A stretch of 64,000 bases of DNA from Rheum nobile. Its lineage: Eukaryota > Streptophyta > Magnoliopsida > Caryophyllales > Polygonaceae. Both the position numbers and the translations under genes were made by a program. The stretch's first letter is position 1. Each line of letters opens with the position of its first letter. The notes under the pieces were generated by a model. It saw nothing but the letters and a program-made list of their open reading frames with translations. It made no database searches and had not been told where the DNA came from. The stretch covers positions 8,804,001-8,868,000 of the forward strand of contig WOAB01000056.1 of NCBI GenBank assembly GCA_027886185.1, read 5' to 3'. Of this stretch, positions 43,949 to 53,935 are shown piece after piece.

Positions 43949-44450
43949 TTTTGTAGGAATTTTGTGAAAAGAGAAGAATTTGTAAGAGATGTGAAGAATG
44001 CTTTGGTGGAAGAGAGTTCAAATGAGTCATTTACGTACTCTTATATCCAAATGCTAATCATTTAATTTTGGCATGGCAAAAATTATATTAGATTAAAAAA
44101 TTCTTGCTACTTTATATCTTACAGGCACGTACTATGAATCGTTTTCTCATCACCTCAATAAGCGATTTTCATGATCAATTTATTTCTGAATTATCATTTT
44201 AATTATACTGAACTATTTGAGACCAATTTGCAAATATGACAAACATTACTTCAAACCGATTAATATAACACGCGCACTTTAGTAAAAAGGCTAATGATCA
44301 AATAAATAAATTTTTCGCCACTCTATTTTATTCATGAGTATAACATTACTGTAGTATTGCTCTTTTCGTAATACATGTCAACAATGAAACAGGAACTTGA
44401 GGAAAGAAAAGAGCAAATATAATGTAACATGAGTGACGATTAATCAATAA
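43949..44450. other. AT-rich intergenic DNA
   Basis: The first ~100 bp resembles the SAUR 5' flank (TTTGTGAAAAGAGAAG, AGAATGCTTTGGTGGA). The rest is AT-rich with nothing recognised. Confidence 0.5.
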
Positions 44451-44633
44451 TTAGGTGTTCTTGTGGAGGGAAATGTAGAGCAGCACGAGGACAACCGGGA
44501 TGATCATCAGGACCGGCATTCCAGGTGGACCCGTGGGTGCGGGCCCCATCAGCAGTGGACCCACCAGGAGGATAGCCGCCACCATCAGGAACACAGCAAC
44601 CGACCCTGGGCCCCACTTGTAGTTGGAATCCAT
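44451..44633 (-). CDS. Hypothetical 60-residue protein with two membrane segments
   Basis: The frame opens at 44693, but the ATG at 44633 (MDSNYKWGPGSVAVFLMVAA) is a better start because it leaves room for a 5' UTR after the TATA-like motif at ~44738. Two hydrophobic helices (about residues 10-26 and 38-54) flank a Gly/Pro-rich turn (MGPAPTGPPGMP), with a short basic tail. The helix-proline turn-helix layout recalls ARGOS/OSR-type plant proteins, but I cannot make that assignment by eye. Codons keep a coherent pattern and there are no stops. Function unknown. Confidence 0.55.
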   Translation of the reverse strand: MDSNYKWGPGSVAVFLMVAAILLVGPLLMGPAPTGPPGMPVLMIIPVVLVLLYISLHKNT

Positions 44634-44723
44634 GGATGGATGATTAATTAAGATCGGTTGGTTGACGCTTTGCTTATGGATATATGTATCCAATATGGTA
44701 AATATGTTCCACGAGTTGTTGTG

Positions 44724-44874
44724 GGGGATCTACCGCCCCATTTATATGTCAGCGGGAATGACAGTTAGGCAGTTGGCGGGGTGGTTATCTTTTTCAAAAA
44801 CGGTTATTTCTGACGCCAACCGTTAAAGGATGGATCGATAAATAATGGGTTGGGGATCTACCGCCCCATTTATA
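44724..44874 (-). promoter_or_regulatory. Duplicated TATA-bearing promoter segment
   Basis: An identical 23-bp segment (starts GGGGATCTACCG, ends CATTTATA on plus) occurs at 44724-44746 and 44852-44874, 128 bp apart. On the minus strand each copy reads TATAAATGGGGCGG, a TATA box followed by a GC run, upstream of the mini-protein gene. Confidence 0.5.
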
Positions 44875-45877
44875 GGGTTGTACGTTTATAATTTTTTATA
44901 CGATATTTTTTAGTGTTTAGTTTCTAAAATCAAATTCTTAATATACTTTCATAATTAACACATAAAATTTCATAATTAACACATAAAATATGTCAAACTT
45001 TGATGCACTATATATGAAGATTGTTAGGCAAAATATTTTTACCAAACAACACAGGCATAGAAAGGAAGTGCGTGTGAAAGATTTGTATATTGGGTTGGGC
45101 CACACAAGGAGTAGACCCAACTGGCCCATGATCAGATTTCGAAAAATACTTTGTATAAGTTTGGTAAAATTCTGTTCATTAAGGTGATAAAGTGAATAAG
45201 CTTTATTTTGTTGTTGGATTATGTTCGATCTCCATGCACATGATAATGTTTAAGCTGGTATGCTGGGGAACCCAACTGTAGCTTGGACACAATAAATTGG
45301 TTTCATATTCTGAATTGTCTTACACTATGTTTTAACAATTAATAAAAAGTATGCTACCACATGTAACTATGTAAGATAAAGAATAAAGTAGAGGTAGACA
45401 AGTAATACTGTACTGATCTAGTACAAAGTGGATTGCAATGACTTTACCTAGCTAAAAGGTGGATGCATATATAATTAAAAGGATCGCCGACATAAGTGCT
45501 TGCGACACGTACGTGTCCTATATATACACATTATATGCAACATATGCCTTTTATCGTTAAGAAAAATGGGTCGATTTTCAATTTATAAGCGAGTCATTTA
45601 GACAATAGTACATACTCCATATGATAATAAAATAAAGCGGTGAATATTTGTGCCATCTATCGACAAATTAGTTTATGCACGCACCACATATTGACAAAGC
45701 TCATCAGCTTATGTATACATGTGGATCGGTGTGTATATGAATATATGAGATATGTGCACATAAATGAAGATGTTTGTTCCTATATTTTATACATATGTTT
45801 ATAGAAGTGTGTGCAGATATTTTTTATTAATATGTGCTTATGTTATGTGTGCCTAACTGCTTATGCATATTGTGTAT
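44875..45877. other. AT-rich intergenic DNA, nothing recognised
   Basis: No domain-bearing frame, terminal repeat or RNA gene seen between the mini-protein promoter and the N3 target site. Confidence 0.55.
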
Positions 45878-45882
45878 ATAAT

Positions 45883-47250
45883 TGATAAGCACTACTTTGT
45901 AGGGTTTAAGTAAGAGTTATTAGAGGTTTTATTGGTGTCATTCGGATAGATTTAGACACATTCATGTGCATGGCGTGTGGGGGCGAAGTTTGGTAATTAA
46001 TTAAAAGTCACGTGATTGCCGGGATCGGATTGGATGAAATTAGGCCCAAGTGAATAAAGGCCCATGAATTAGACACGTGAAATGCCGAAGAATTGAAAGC
46101 GGGCATGTGTTTGCTGAAGATGGGCCGTGATAAGGAGAGGCCCACGTGAAAGCTGATGCCCGCTCCGCGTCAAATTGGAAGCAGCGAAATGAATTGGAGG
46201 ATGATGACGGTGCATGACGTCAGCGAGCAATTGGAAGATGCAATGGGCCGCGTGTTGCTGCCGAGATGGTGTGGGCCATCACGTGATGCCGAGAAGCTGC
46301 TGAACGCGAGATTCAAGGCCGAGAATGCGGGATTAATTTCCTTGCTTTTGTTTGTTTATTATTTTATTATTATTTTATTAATTCGTTTTAGGTTAATTTA
46401 GATTTTATTTCCTTTAGTATATTAGGGTAGAGAAAAGGCTTTTTGCCAATCTATCATCTTTTTCTTTGAACCCTAATTTCTCTTTACGTATTTGCTATGA
46501 AGAACTAAGTCTCCTTGGCTTAGTTAGACGCTGAAGCTTTCGTTTGGATTAAGTTGTGAGATTCTTGTTCTTAATCTATTGCATGGTTTTTATCTTTCTC
46601 TTGCTTAAGTTGTTTATGATTGATATTGATAATCTCTATTTGGACGCAACTAGGTTTTATTGATATTGATTAATTGCTAGATCTAGATTGTTACTGGTTG
46701 AGCATATCTATTTCAGAGTAGCAACTGCATCGTACTAGTATCTGGTTGTGCTAGTCTTATGCAGAAGAGAATTGATTTACATTCTAGGATAAAAGCTGGT
46801 TGTTTTATGCTAGAATTGTATCCAACTATATTCATATCCGTAAAGCTGCTGTTAAACTGAATCTTGATAGTTTCAGGGTTGTTTAATTAGTTAGTGCTAA
46901 TAGTATATGGTTGTGCTATTAGTTATATCTGAAAAGGAATTGGAATCACCATTGCATGAGATTTTGAATGAGTATCTATGATCAACTTGTCATACGAATA
47001 TTGGATGTTGTTTGACTAAGTGCTTTTCCCATCACTGATTTCAAAACTCTTTCGCTTGTTTACTTTTGCATGCTTAGTTACTTAAAACAAACAAAATCCC
47101 CCTTTGGTTACTTTGGTTTGACGCATAACTTGCATATTAAGATAGATCCGTCTCCCTATGGATTTGACCCGTACTTACCTAGGACTACGGTTTAGGGTTT
47201 GTTTGGATATTTTGCATAGCAATTTTTAGAACGACAAAAACATGTTATCA
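45883..47250 (+). repeat. N3 5' LTR
   Basis: 1,368 bp, TGATAAGC...TTATCA; same length as the 3' copy. Confidence 0.96.
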
Positions 47251-47253
47251 AAT

Positions 47254-47271
47254 TGGCGCCGTTGCCGGGGA
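47254..47271 (+). other. N3 primer binding site (tRNA-Asp)
   Basis: TGGCGCCGTTGCCGGGGA, full 18-nt match to the tRNA-Asp 3' end, three bases after the LTR. Confidence 0.93.
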
Positions 47272-47383
47272 TGCAATAATCTATTTTGTGTGTGATTTGT
47301 GTGTCAACTATTGTGTGGACCTATCTTACGGTCCACACCCGTGCTATTGATTTTTGTTTTTCCTTTTTGATTTTGTTACAGAG

Positions 47384-47674
47384 ATGGATAGATTTCCCCA
47401 CTTTCATCAGGAGCCGCAATATGACTCATACTCATACGCATACACTCCAGGGTGGAGAGATCATCCCAATTCGAGTTATGGGCACCAACATTACCCCCCT
47501 TTTGATCATGACTACCAGGAGTTCTACCCAGAACCAAACCAACAACAGGGTAATCCTTCACCTTCTATGGATGACATGATGAAGATGATGATGCAGAGCA
47601 ACATGAACCTTACTGAGAATGTTGCCAAGTTGACCAAGAGCCACATGCAGTTCCAGGAAAGTATTCAGAGTACA
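47384..47674 (+). pseudogene. N3 gag N-terminal part, interrupted by N4
   Basis: ATG 47384 (MDRFPHFHQEPQYDSYSYAY) opens a Tyr/Pro/Gln-rich start very like N1 (shared TPGWRDHPNSSYG and HDYQEFYPEP). Then a Met-rich helix (MMKMMMQSNMN) runs to the target site GTACA. The frame continues at 53936 beyond N4 without a shift. So N3 had an open gag-protease frame (618 codons across both parts) until N4 inserted. Confidence 0.88.
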
Positions 47675-49211
47675 TGATCGGTGATATTTTGTAGTGTATT
47701 TCTAGGGGTTGTTACCAGGTTTGAGGCACCATTTGGTGGAATTTAGATCACAATTGGAGATTATGGAGTTAGAGCGGAGAAGTGTGATTTTGGTGGTCTG
47801 GAAGAGCTAATTGGAGACATCCAGAGGAAGAAGAGTTGACCACCTGAGGAGATGGCGAAATTCCCGAGAAAAGTGAAGGTCGCGGCCTTGCACGCGAGGC
47901 GAAGCCAGCACATGAAGAATTATTCCCGCGTGCTGCTTTTGTTATTTTGGGCCCGTGAAGAGGAAAGGCCCAAATGAAACGGCTGGGCCCAATTGAATGC
48001 TGATGCCGCGTGAAGAAGCTGGAAGAATGCAGAGCTGACGTCAGCCACGATGTCAGCGAGGAGTGTGTTGATGCTTGCAAAAGAAGATGGGCCGCGCATC
48101 TGCTGAGGTGGGCCGCTCCTGCTTGCACGAGCCAGGCCGAGATGTCTGCTGCCTTGGAGCTGGGCCGCGTGGCTGCTGGTCTGGGCCACATGAGTGGGCC
48201 TTGACTTAATTAAATGAAGAAGAATTGATGTGGACCGGCCCGAATTACAAGGGAGCAGCAAATTAATCCAAACGAGCCGGACGATTTGTTTCTCGTTTTC
48301 TTTTCGTTTATTCTTTTTCCTTTTATTTATTATTTTCCTTTTAATTATTTTTACCACACTTTTAGAATTAGGTTAAAACACTTTTAGTTAACCTAGTTGC
48401 CACGGAAAAAATAGTTAGACCTAGTTTCATTCATCGTTGTTTTTCCCTTTTGCTCAGGCAGACAATTGAAGCCTTTGGATTGATTGGATTGTGAGGTTAT
48501 TCCTTTACTCTTTCTATGATTGTATTAATTTTCTCTCGTGCTTAATCTCATTGATCATATATCGATTCCCCTTGATTTGTTGATTAGGAAATCAATTAGA
48601 TTGTTAATAGTAGTTCCCTCTAGTCTGACAACCTAGAGAAATTAGTATTATGCTATTGGTTCCCATTTTCCATACAACCTATTGAGATTGTTATTGATCA
48701 TATTACTAAGGATTGGAGGATACTGGTTGAGAATCTAAATCCCTTAGTTTGTGTAGAGAATTAATTGCATGCAATTGTATGACTGGTTGCTACACTTGCA
48801 TGTACCTATCTATTCCTGAACTTCCTGCTGCTATTGAATTAAATCGTGAAGGTTAGTAGGGATTTGTTTAATAGTTAGGGTTATCAAGACTGGTTGGACT
48901 GGTAACTAATTCAGAACAAGGATTAGGACTTTCATGAGTATTGAGGACTAGGAATAATCAATGATCGATCTATCAATCTGAAGTGTGGATATTTGTTTGG
49001 CTCAGTTATTTTCCCTATTTGATTTCAAGTCTTTGTTTTTATTTATTTATTTTGTTTTTAATCATAAACCCCCCTTGGTTACTTGTTGGTATACAATTAC
49101 ATCGTTGGGATAGTATTTGATTCTCTGTGGGATTCGACCCTTACTTACCAGACTACATTAGTTGGGTTTGTTTAGGATTATTTTGTATAGGTGTCACGAC
49201 AACGCCTATCA
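47675..49211 (+). repeat. N4 5' LTR
   Basis: 1,537 bp, TGATCGGTGA...GCCTATCA. Its start resembles the N1 LTR start (TGATCGGCAC), while its end matches N2 (TGTCACGACAACGCCTATCA). Confidence 0.96.
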
Positions 49212-49214
49212 AAT

Positions 49215-49232
49215 TGGCGCCGTTGCCGGGGA
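49215..49232 (+). other. N4 primer binding site (tRNA-Asp)
   Basis: TGGCGCCGTTGCCGGGGA, full match to the tRNA-Asp 3' end. Confidence 0.93.
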
Positions 49233-49343
49233 GTCAATTTTACTATTCTAATTGTGTGTTTGTTTACCAACTGTTGTATGGACCTATCTTACGGTCCACA
49301 CCTGTGTTACTAATTGTTTTCATTGAGATCTCAATCCAGACAG

Positions 49344-50483
49344 ATGGCAGCATTTGATTTTTACTATCAGCAGCAAGGTTGGCCCCATTACTATCCTGAA
49401 CCTCATGAGACGAGCCAAAGTTCATCTACGTCAATGGAGGAGAGCTTCAAGTAACTTGTGCAGAGCATGATGACTATTCATCAGGGGACGAACTCCAACA
49501 TCCAACTTTTAACAACTCAAGTTGGAAGTTTGGCAACTCAGCTTGGAAGGTTGGCTCAAGTTGTGGAAAATATGAAGGAGGATTTTGAAAAGCCACCACC
49601 CCAACCGACCCTAGTGGCTAATGTGAGTGGCATATCACAACTGAAAGGAGAAAAGACAGAGGAGAAAGTCGAGAACCAGCGTCCGCAGGCTTGGACAAAA
49701 TTCTGCGGATCAGTTCTTAGAGTATACCCTTTGGAAGCGATTCCTGTTGATTACACTCCTCCACCTCGTGATCCTAGGAAGCCACCTCCTCACCTTCCTA
49801 AGATGCTAAAAGTGAAGAAGAAGCCGGTGCTCATAATGGAGCCGCGCAACTCCATAGGTGAGCATGAGGTAAATCTCCCTTTACTTGATCTGATGCATGA
49901 TGTGCCTAAATTTGCTAAATACATGAAATGCTTATGCTGGCCTAGGAAGAGGAAGAAATTGACAGGAGAAATTAATTTGAATGAACATGTGTCTACTGCA
50001 TTCGGAAGACATTTGCCTGAAAAGTGTAGTGACCCTGACATGTTTAGTATTCCTTGTGATATAGGTTACTCCAGGTTTGATCATTGCATGATAGACTTGG
50101 GCTCATCTATTAATGTGTTACCCTACTCTGTGTATAAATTGCTAGATCTTGGACCTTTTCTTGAAACTGATTTAGTTATTCAATTTGTGAATGGATCCAA
50201 AGTTTTTCCGAAAGGAATAGTTGAGGATGTTCTTGTAAAGGTTAATAAGATGATTTTTCCTGTGGATTTTGTGGTGTTAGACATTGGTTATGATATGCAC
50301 GTGCCCCCTATACTGTTAGGTAGGCCTTTTCTTAAGACTGCTAACATCCGAATCATTATGAGTAGAGGTATTGTGTTTGTGAAGTATGGGGGTGATAGGG
50401 TGACATTTAAGATATTTGATCATAAGAAACACCCTCCTGATAGTAAGTTTGTGTTGTGTTCTGGATTGAGTGATATCACATGA
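49344..50483 (+). pseudogene. N4 gag-retropepsin frame with one nonsense codon
   Basis: ATG 49344 (MAAFDFYYQQQGWPHYYPEP) shares the Tyr/Gln/Pro-rich start of the family. TAA at 49452-49454 is the only stop before 50481. Downstream: helical QLLTTQVGSLATQLGRLAQV, a Pro-rich linker and the protease with IDLGSSINVLPYSVYKLLDL (D-L-G motif), FPVDFVVLDIGYDMHVPPIL and LLGRPFLKTANIRI. It ends just after the KKHPPDSKF segment. The conserved MTLRSG motif seen in N1-N3 is not evident; it may have been lost. No polymerase or integrase follows. Confidence 0.87.
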
Positions 50484-50489
50484 TCATAG

Positions 50490-52389
50490 TAGCACAATGT
50501 CAAGCCATGACAATAACTAAGGCGCTATCCGGGAGGCAACCCGAGGTATGCTTTTCTTTTCTTGTTTTTCTTTCCTTGTTTTTGCATTTGTTTTGGTGTG
50601 TTTTGTTTTGTTTTTGTTTCCGACTAACCTGCAGGGAAGAGACCCATGTATATTGAAGAAGGTGTTTACCACCAATGTAAGTCTTCCTTCCCTGCACTAA
50701 GTCACCCCCCCCCGAAAAAACCTTAAATGGGGGGTAAAAAAAAAATCAAAACAAAAAAAAATCAAAAAAAAAAAATTCAAAACAAAAAAAAAGTTTTACC
50801 GAAGGCCAGCTGTCCAGAGTTTCCCATGGAGAAGGTGCGCATCATGTTGTCAAGGAGGATACATTGCCCTACACTTGATTTGGCAACGATGATGGCCCTA
50901 CAATTGACAGTTGAGGAGGAGGAACACTAGAGCTCACACCATGATTACATCTGGGCTCCACCATGTATTCCTAGAAGGCCGTGTAACCCCGCCATACATG
51001 CTATACCACTATTCACCAAAGTGGTTCCCTTTTGGTTGCACGGTAAGAGAAGATTTTGGAGTTGATGAAGACACCCACCCAACACTGGAGACCTGTGCAT
51101 ACATTGTGTATACTGCCAGCAACAACGAAAGTGTCCAAGCAGCTTGGCGACGTTTGTGAGTTATTTTTTTTGCTCTTTCCTATGCTTCTATTCTTTTGTC
51201 TTTCATTACATTGAGGACAATGCAATGTTTAAGCATGGGGGAGAGTTCTATACTTGCTAGGGGTGTTCATCTGGTCCGGTCCGATGGACCGGATTTTTGG
51301 GCATATGTGGACCGAAGACCGGACCGGACCGGATAGGTCCGGTCCGGTCTTAATTCGGTCCGGTCCGGTCTTGGACCGGATTGGACCGGATTTAATTTTA
51401 AAAAATAAAAAAAATTAAATTCTTATTTAAAATCTATAAAAAAATATCTAAAAAAATATTTATAAAACATATATACTCCTAACTTATTAAATTTTAAAAA
51501 ATATCTACAAAAAAATACATATAAATCTCTAAAAAAAATATATAAAACATATAAATTACAAAAAAAAATAAATTAAATTCCGGTCTTCCGGTCCGGACCG
51601 GATTTTTTCCGGGTTTGGACCGGACCGGAAACCGATTTTGGGGAAATGGTGGACCGGAGACCGGACCAGAATTATACCGGTCCGGTCCGGTCATTTCCGG
51701 TCCGGTCCGAAAATCCAGTCCGGTCCACCCATGAACACCCCTAATACTTGCTATGTTGCTGAGGAGAAAAAGAATAAAGAAAAAAGCCAAAAATTGAAAA
51801 AAGGCATACATAAAAATCCCGGGATAGGTCGAAAACCCGAAAGGGCGGCCTAGGCAATAAGCAGGTGGCTTGGACCAGCATTAGGCTGGGGTAATATGAG
51901 GTCAAGAGTGACGTGAGCTTATGTGAGCACATCTATGAAAAAAATATGAGTGGCTTGGTGAAAACCCGAAAGGGCGCCTTGGCAAAATGAGTGAAAAGAA
52001 GAAGAGTGATTTTTAGGAATCCTCATTTTACTTGGCGAGGCGTCATAAGAAGAGGAGTTATAAGGAGGATTCGGGTAGGTCACTCTGGAGAGATAAGAAG
52101 ATAGATGGGAGACTAGGATTAGAATTTATTCACTCTATGGTGTTTGGGATAAGCTTGGGGGAAGTACTCTGCTTTCCTTTTAGCTTGGTTGTGTGGGGTG
52201 TTGAGATTTTCTTGATTTGATGTTGTGTTGTGGTGTGCTTATTTTTGTATGGTTGCCTGGAGTTTATTGTGGGGTGTTATTCTTAGAGGGATTGATTTTT
52301 CTATGCTTCCTGAGACCTTAGGGATTGATTGGAGGAGTATGTTGACTTTAGCTTACTCGAGGACGAGCAAGGTTTAAGCATGGGGGATT
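50490..52389 (+). other. N4 conserved noncoding 3' domain (contains MITE)
   Basis: Stem-loops TGTCA/TGACA (50498-50502, 50508-50512) and CGGG/CCCG (50530-50533, 50540-50543). Next come an A-rich tract (50738-50795), an internal PPT-like motif (~51210-51245), the hAT MITE (51258-51743), CCCGAAAGGG hairpins (51836-51845, 51965-51974) and the terminal PPT (~52357-52389). Short frames here have no shared coding pattern with the other family members. Confidence 0.8.
51258..51743. mobile_element. hAT-type MITE inside N4
   Basis: 486 bp with inverted ends TAGGGGTGTTCAT and an exact 8-bp duplication ATACTTGC (51250-51257 and 51744-51751). The uninterrupted sequence is visible in N1, N2 and N3 at the same place, which confirms the insertion. 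Both subterminal regions are arrays of GGTCCGG/CCGGACC words around an AT core (~51390-51575). Same family as 8643-8982. It has no coding capacity. Confidence 0.93.
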
Positions 52390-53935
52390 TGATCGGTGAT
52401 ATTTTGTAGTGTATTTCTAGGGGTTGTTACCAGGTTTGAGGCACCATTTGGTGGAATTTAGATCACAATTGGAGATTATGGAGTTAGAGCGGAGAAGTGT
52501 GATTTTGGTGGTCTGGAAGAGCTAATTGGAGACATCCAGAGGAAGAAGAGTTGACCACCTGAGGAGATGGCGAAATTCCCGAGAAAAGTGAAGGCCGCGG
52601 CCTTGCACGCGAGGCGAAGCCAGCACATGAAGAATTATTCCCGCGTGCTGCTTTTGTTATTTTGGGCCCGTGAAGAGGAAAGGCCCAAATGAAACGGCTG
52701 GGCCCAATTGAATGCTGATGTCGCGTGAAGAAGCTGGAAGAATGCAGAGCTGACGTCAGCCACGATGTCAGCGAGGAGTGTGCTGATGCTTGCAAAAGAA
52801 GATGGGCCGCGCATCTGCTGAGGTGGGCCGCTCCTGCTTGCACGAGCCAGGCCGAGATGTCTGCTGCCTTGGAGCTGGGCCGCGTGGCTGCTGGTCTGGG
52901 CCACATGAGTGGGCCTTGACTTAATTAAATGAAGAAGAATTGATGTGGACCGGCCCGAATTACAAGGGAGCAGCAAATTAATCCAAACGAGCCGGACGAT
53001 TTGTTTCTCGTTTTCTTTTCGTTTATTCTTTTTCCTTTTATTTATTATTTTCCTTTTAATTATTTTTACCACACTTTTAGAATTAGGTTAAAACACTTTT
53101 AGTTAACCTAGTTGCCACGGAAAAAATAGTTAGACCTAGTTTCATTCATCGTTGTTTTTCCCTTTTGCTCAGGCAGACAATTGAAGTCTTTGGATTGATT
53201 GGATTGTGAGGTTATTCCTTTACTCTTTCTATGATTGTATTAATTTTCTCTCGTGCTTAATCTCATTGATCATATATCGATTCCCCTTGATTTGTTGATT
53301 AGGAAATCAATTAGATTGTTAATAGTAGTTCCCTCTAGTCTGACAACCTAGAGAAATTAGTATTATGCTATTGGTTCCCATTTTCCATACAACCTGTTGA
53401 GATTGTTATTGATCATATTACTAAGGATTGGAGGATACTGGTTGAGAATCTAAATCCCTTAGTTTGTGTAGAGAATTAATTGCATGCAATTGTATGACTG
53501 GTTGCTACACTTGCATGTACCTATCTATTCCTGAACTTCCTGCTGCTATTGAATTAAATCGTGAAGGTTAGTAGGGATTTGTTTAATAGTTAGGGTTATC
53601 AAGACTGGTTGGACTGGTAACTAATTCAGAACAAGGATTAGGACTTTCATGAGTATTGAGGACTAGGAATAATCAATGATCGATCTATCAATCTGAAGTG
53701 TGGATATTTGTTTGGCTCATTTATTTTCCCTATTTGATTTCAAGTCTTTGTTTTTATTTATTTATTTTATTTATTTTGTTTTTAATCATAAACCCCTCTT
53801 GGTTACTTGTTGGTATACAATTACATCGTTGGGATAGTATTTGATTCTCTGTGGGATTCGACCCTTACTTACCAGACTACATTAGTTGGGTTTGTTTAGG
53901 ATTATTTTGTATAGGTGTCACGACAACGCCTATCA
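52390..53935 (+). repeat. N4 3' LTR
   Basis: 1,546 bp; near-identical to the 5' copy with a short extra TTTATTTA run near 53760. Preceded by AGCATGGGGGATT (polypurine tract). Confidence 0.96.

Larger units (their letters stand above)
47675..53935 (+). mobile_element. N4: non-autonomous Athila-type retrotransposon nested in N3
   Basis: 6,261 bp with LTRs 47675-49211 and 52390-53935 and exact target duplication GTACA (47670-47674 and 53936-53940). Interior: tRNA-Asp primer site, gag-protease frame (49344-50483), conserved noncoding 3' domain carrying a hAT MITE. LTRs differ at under ten positions by eye plus one ~9-bp TTTATTT-type insertion, making this the youngest-looking LTR element here. 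Confidence 0.96.

Noticed and set aside
47769..48357. Two 140-145-codon minus-strand frames, repeated at 52484-53072
   Set aside because: They lie inside the N4 LTRs and are duplicated only because the LTR is; low-complexity Ser/His/Arg composition, no motif.
53851..53935. ATG at 53851 as the start of the 551-codon N3 frame
   Set aside because: It lies in the N4 3' LTR; the real gag start is 47384, before the N4 insertion.
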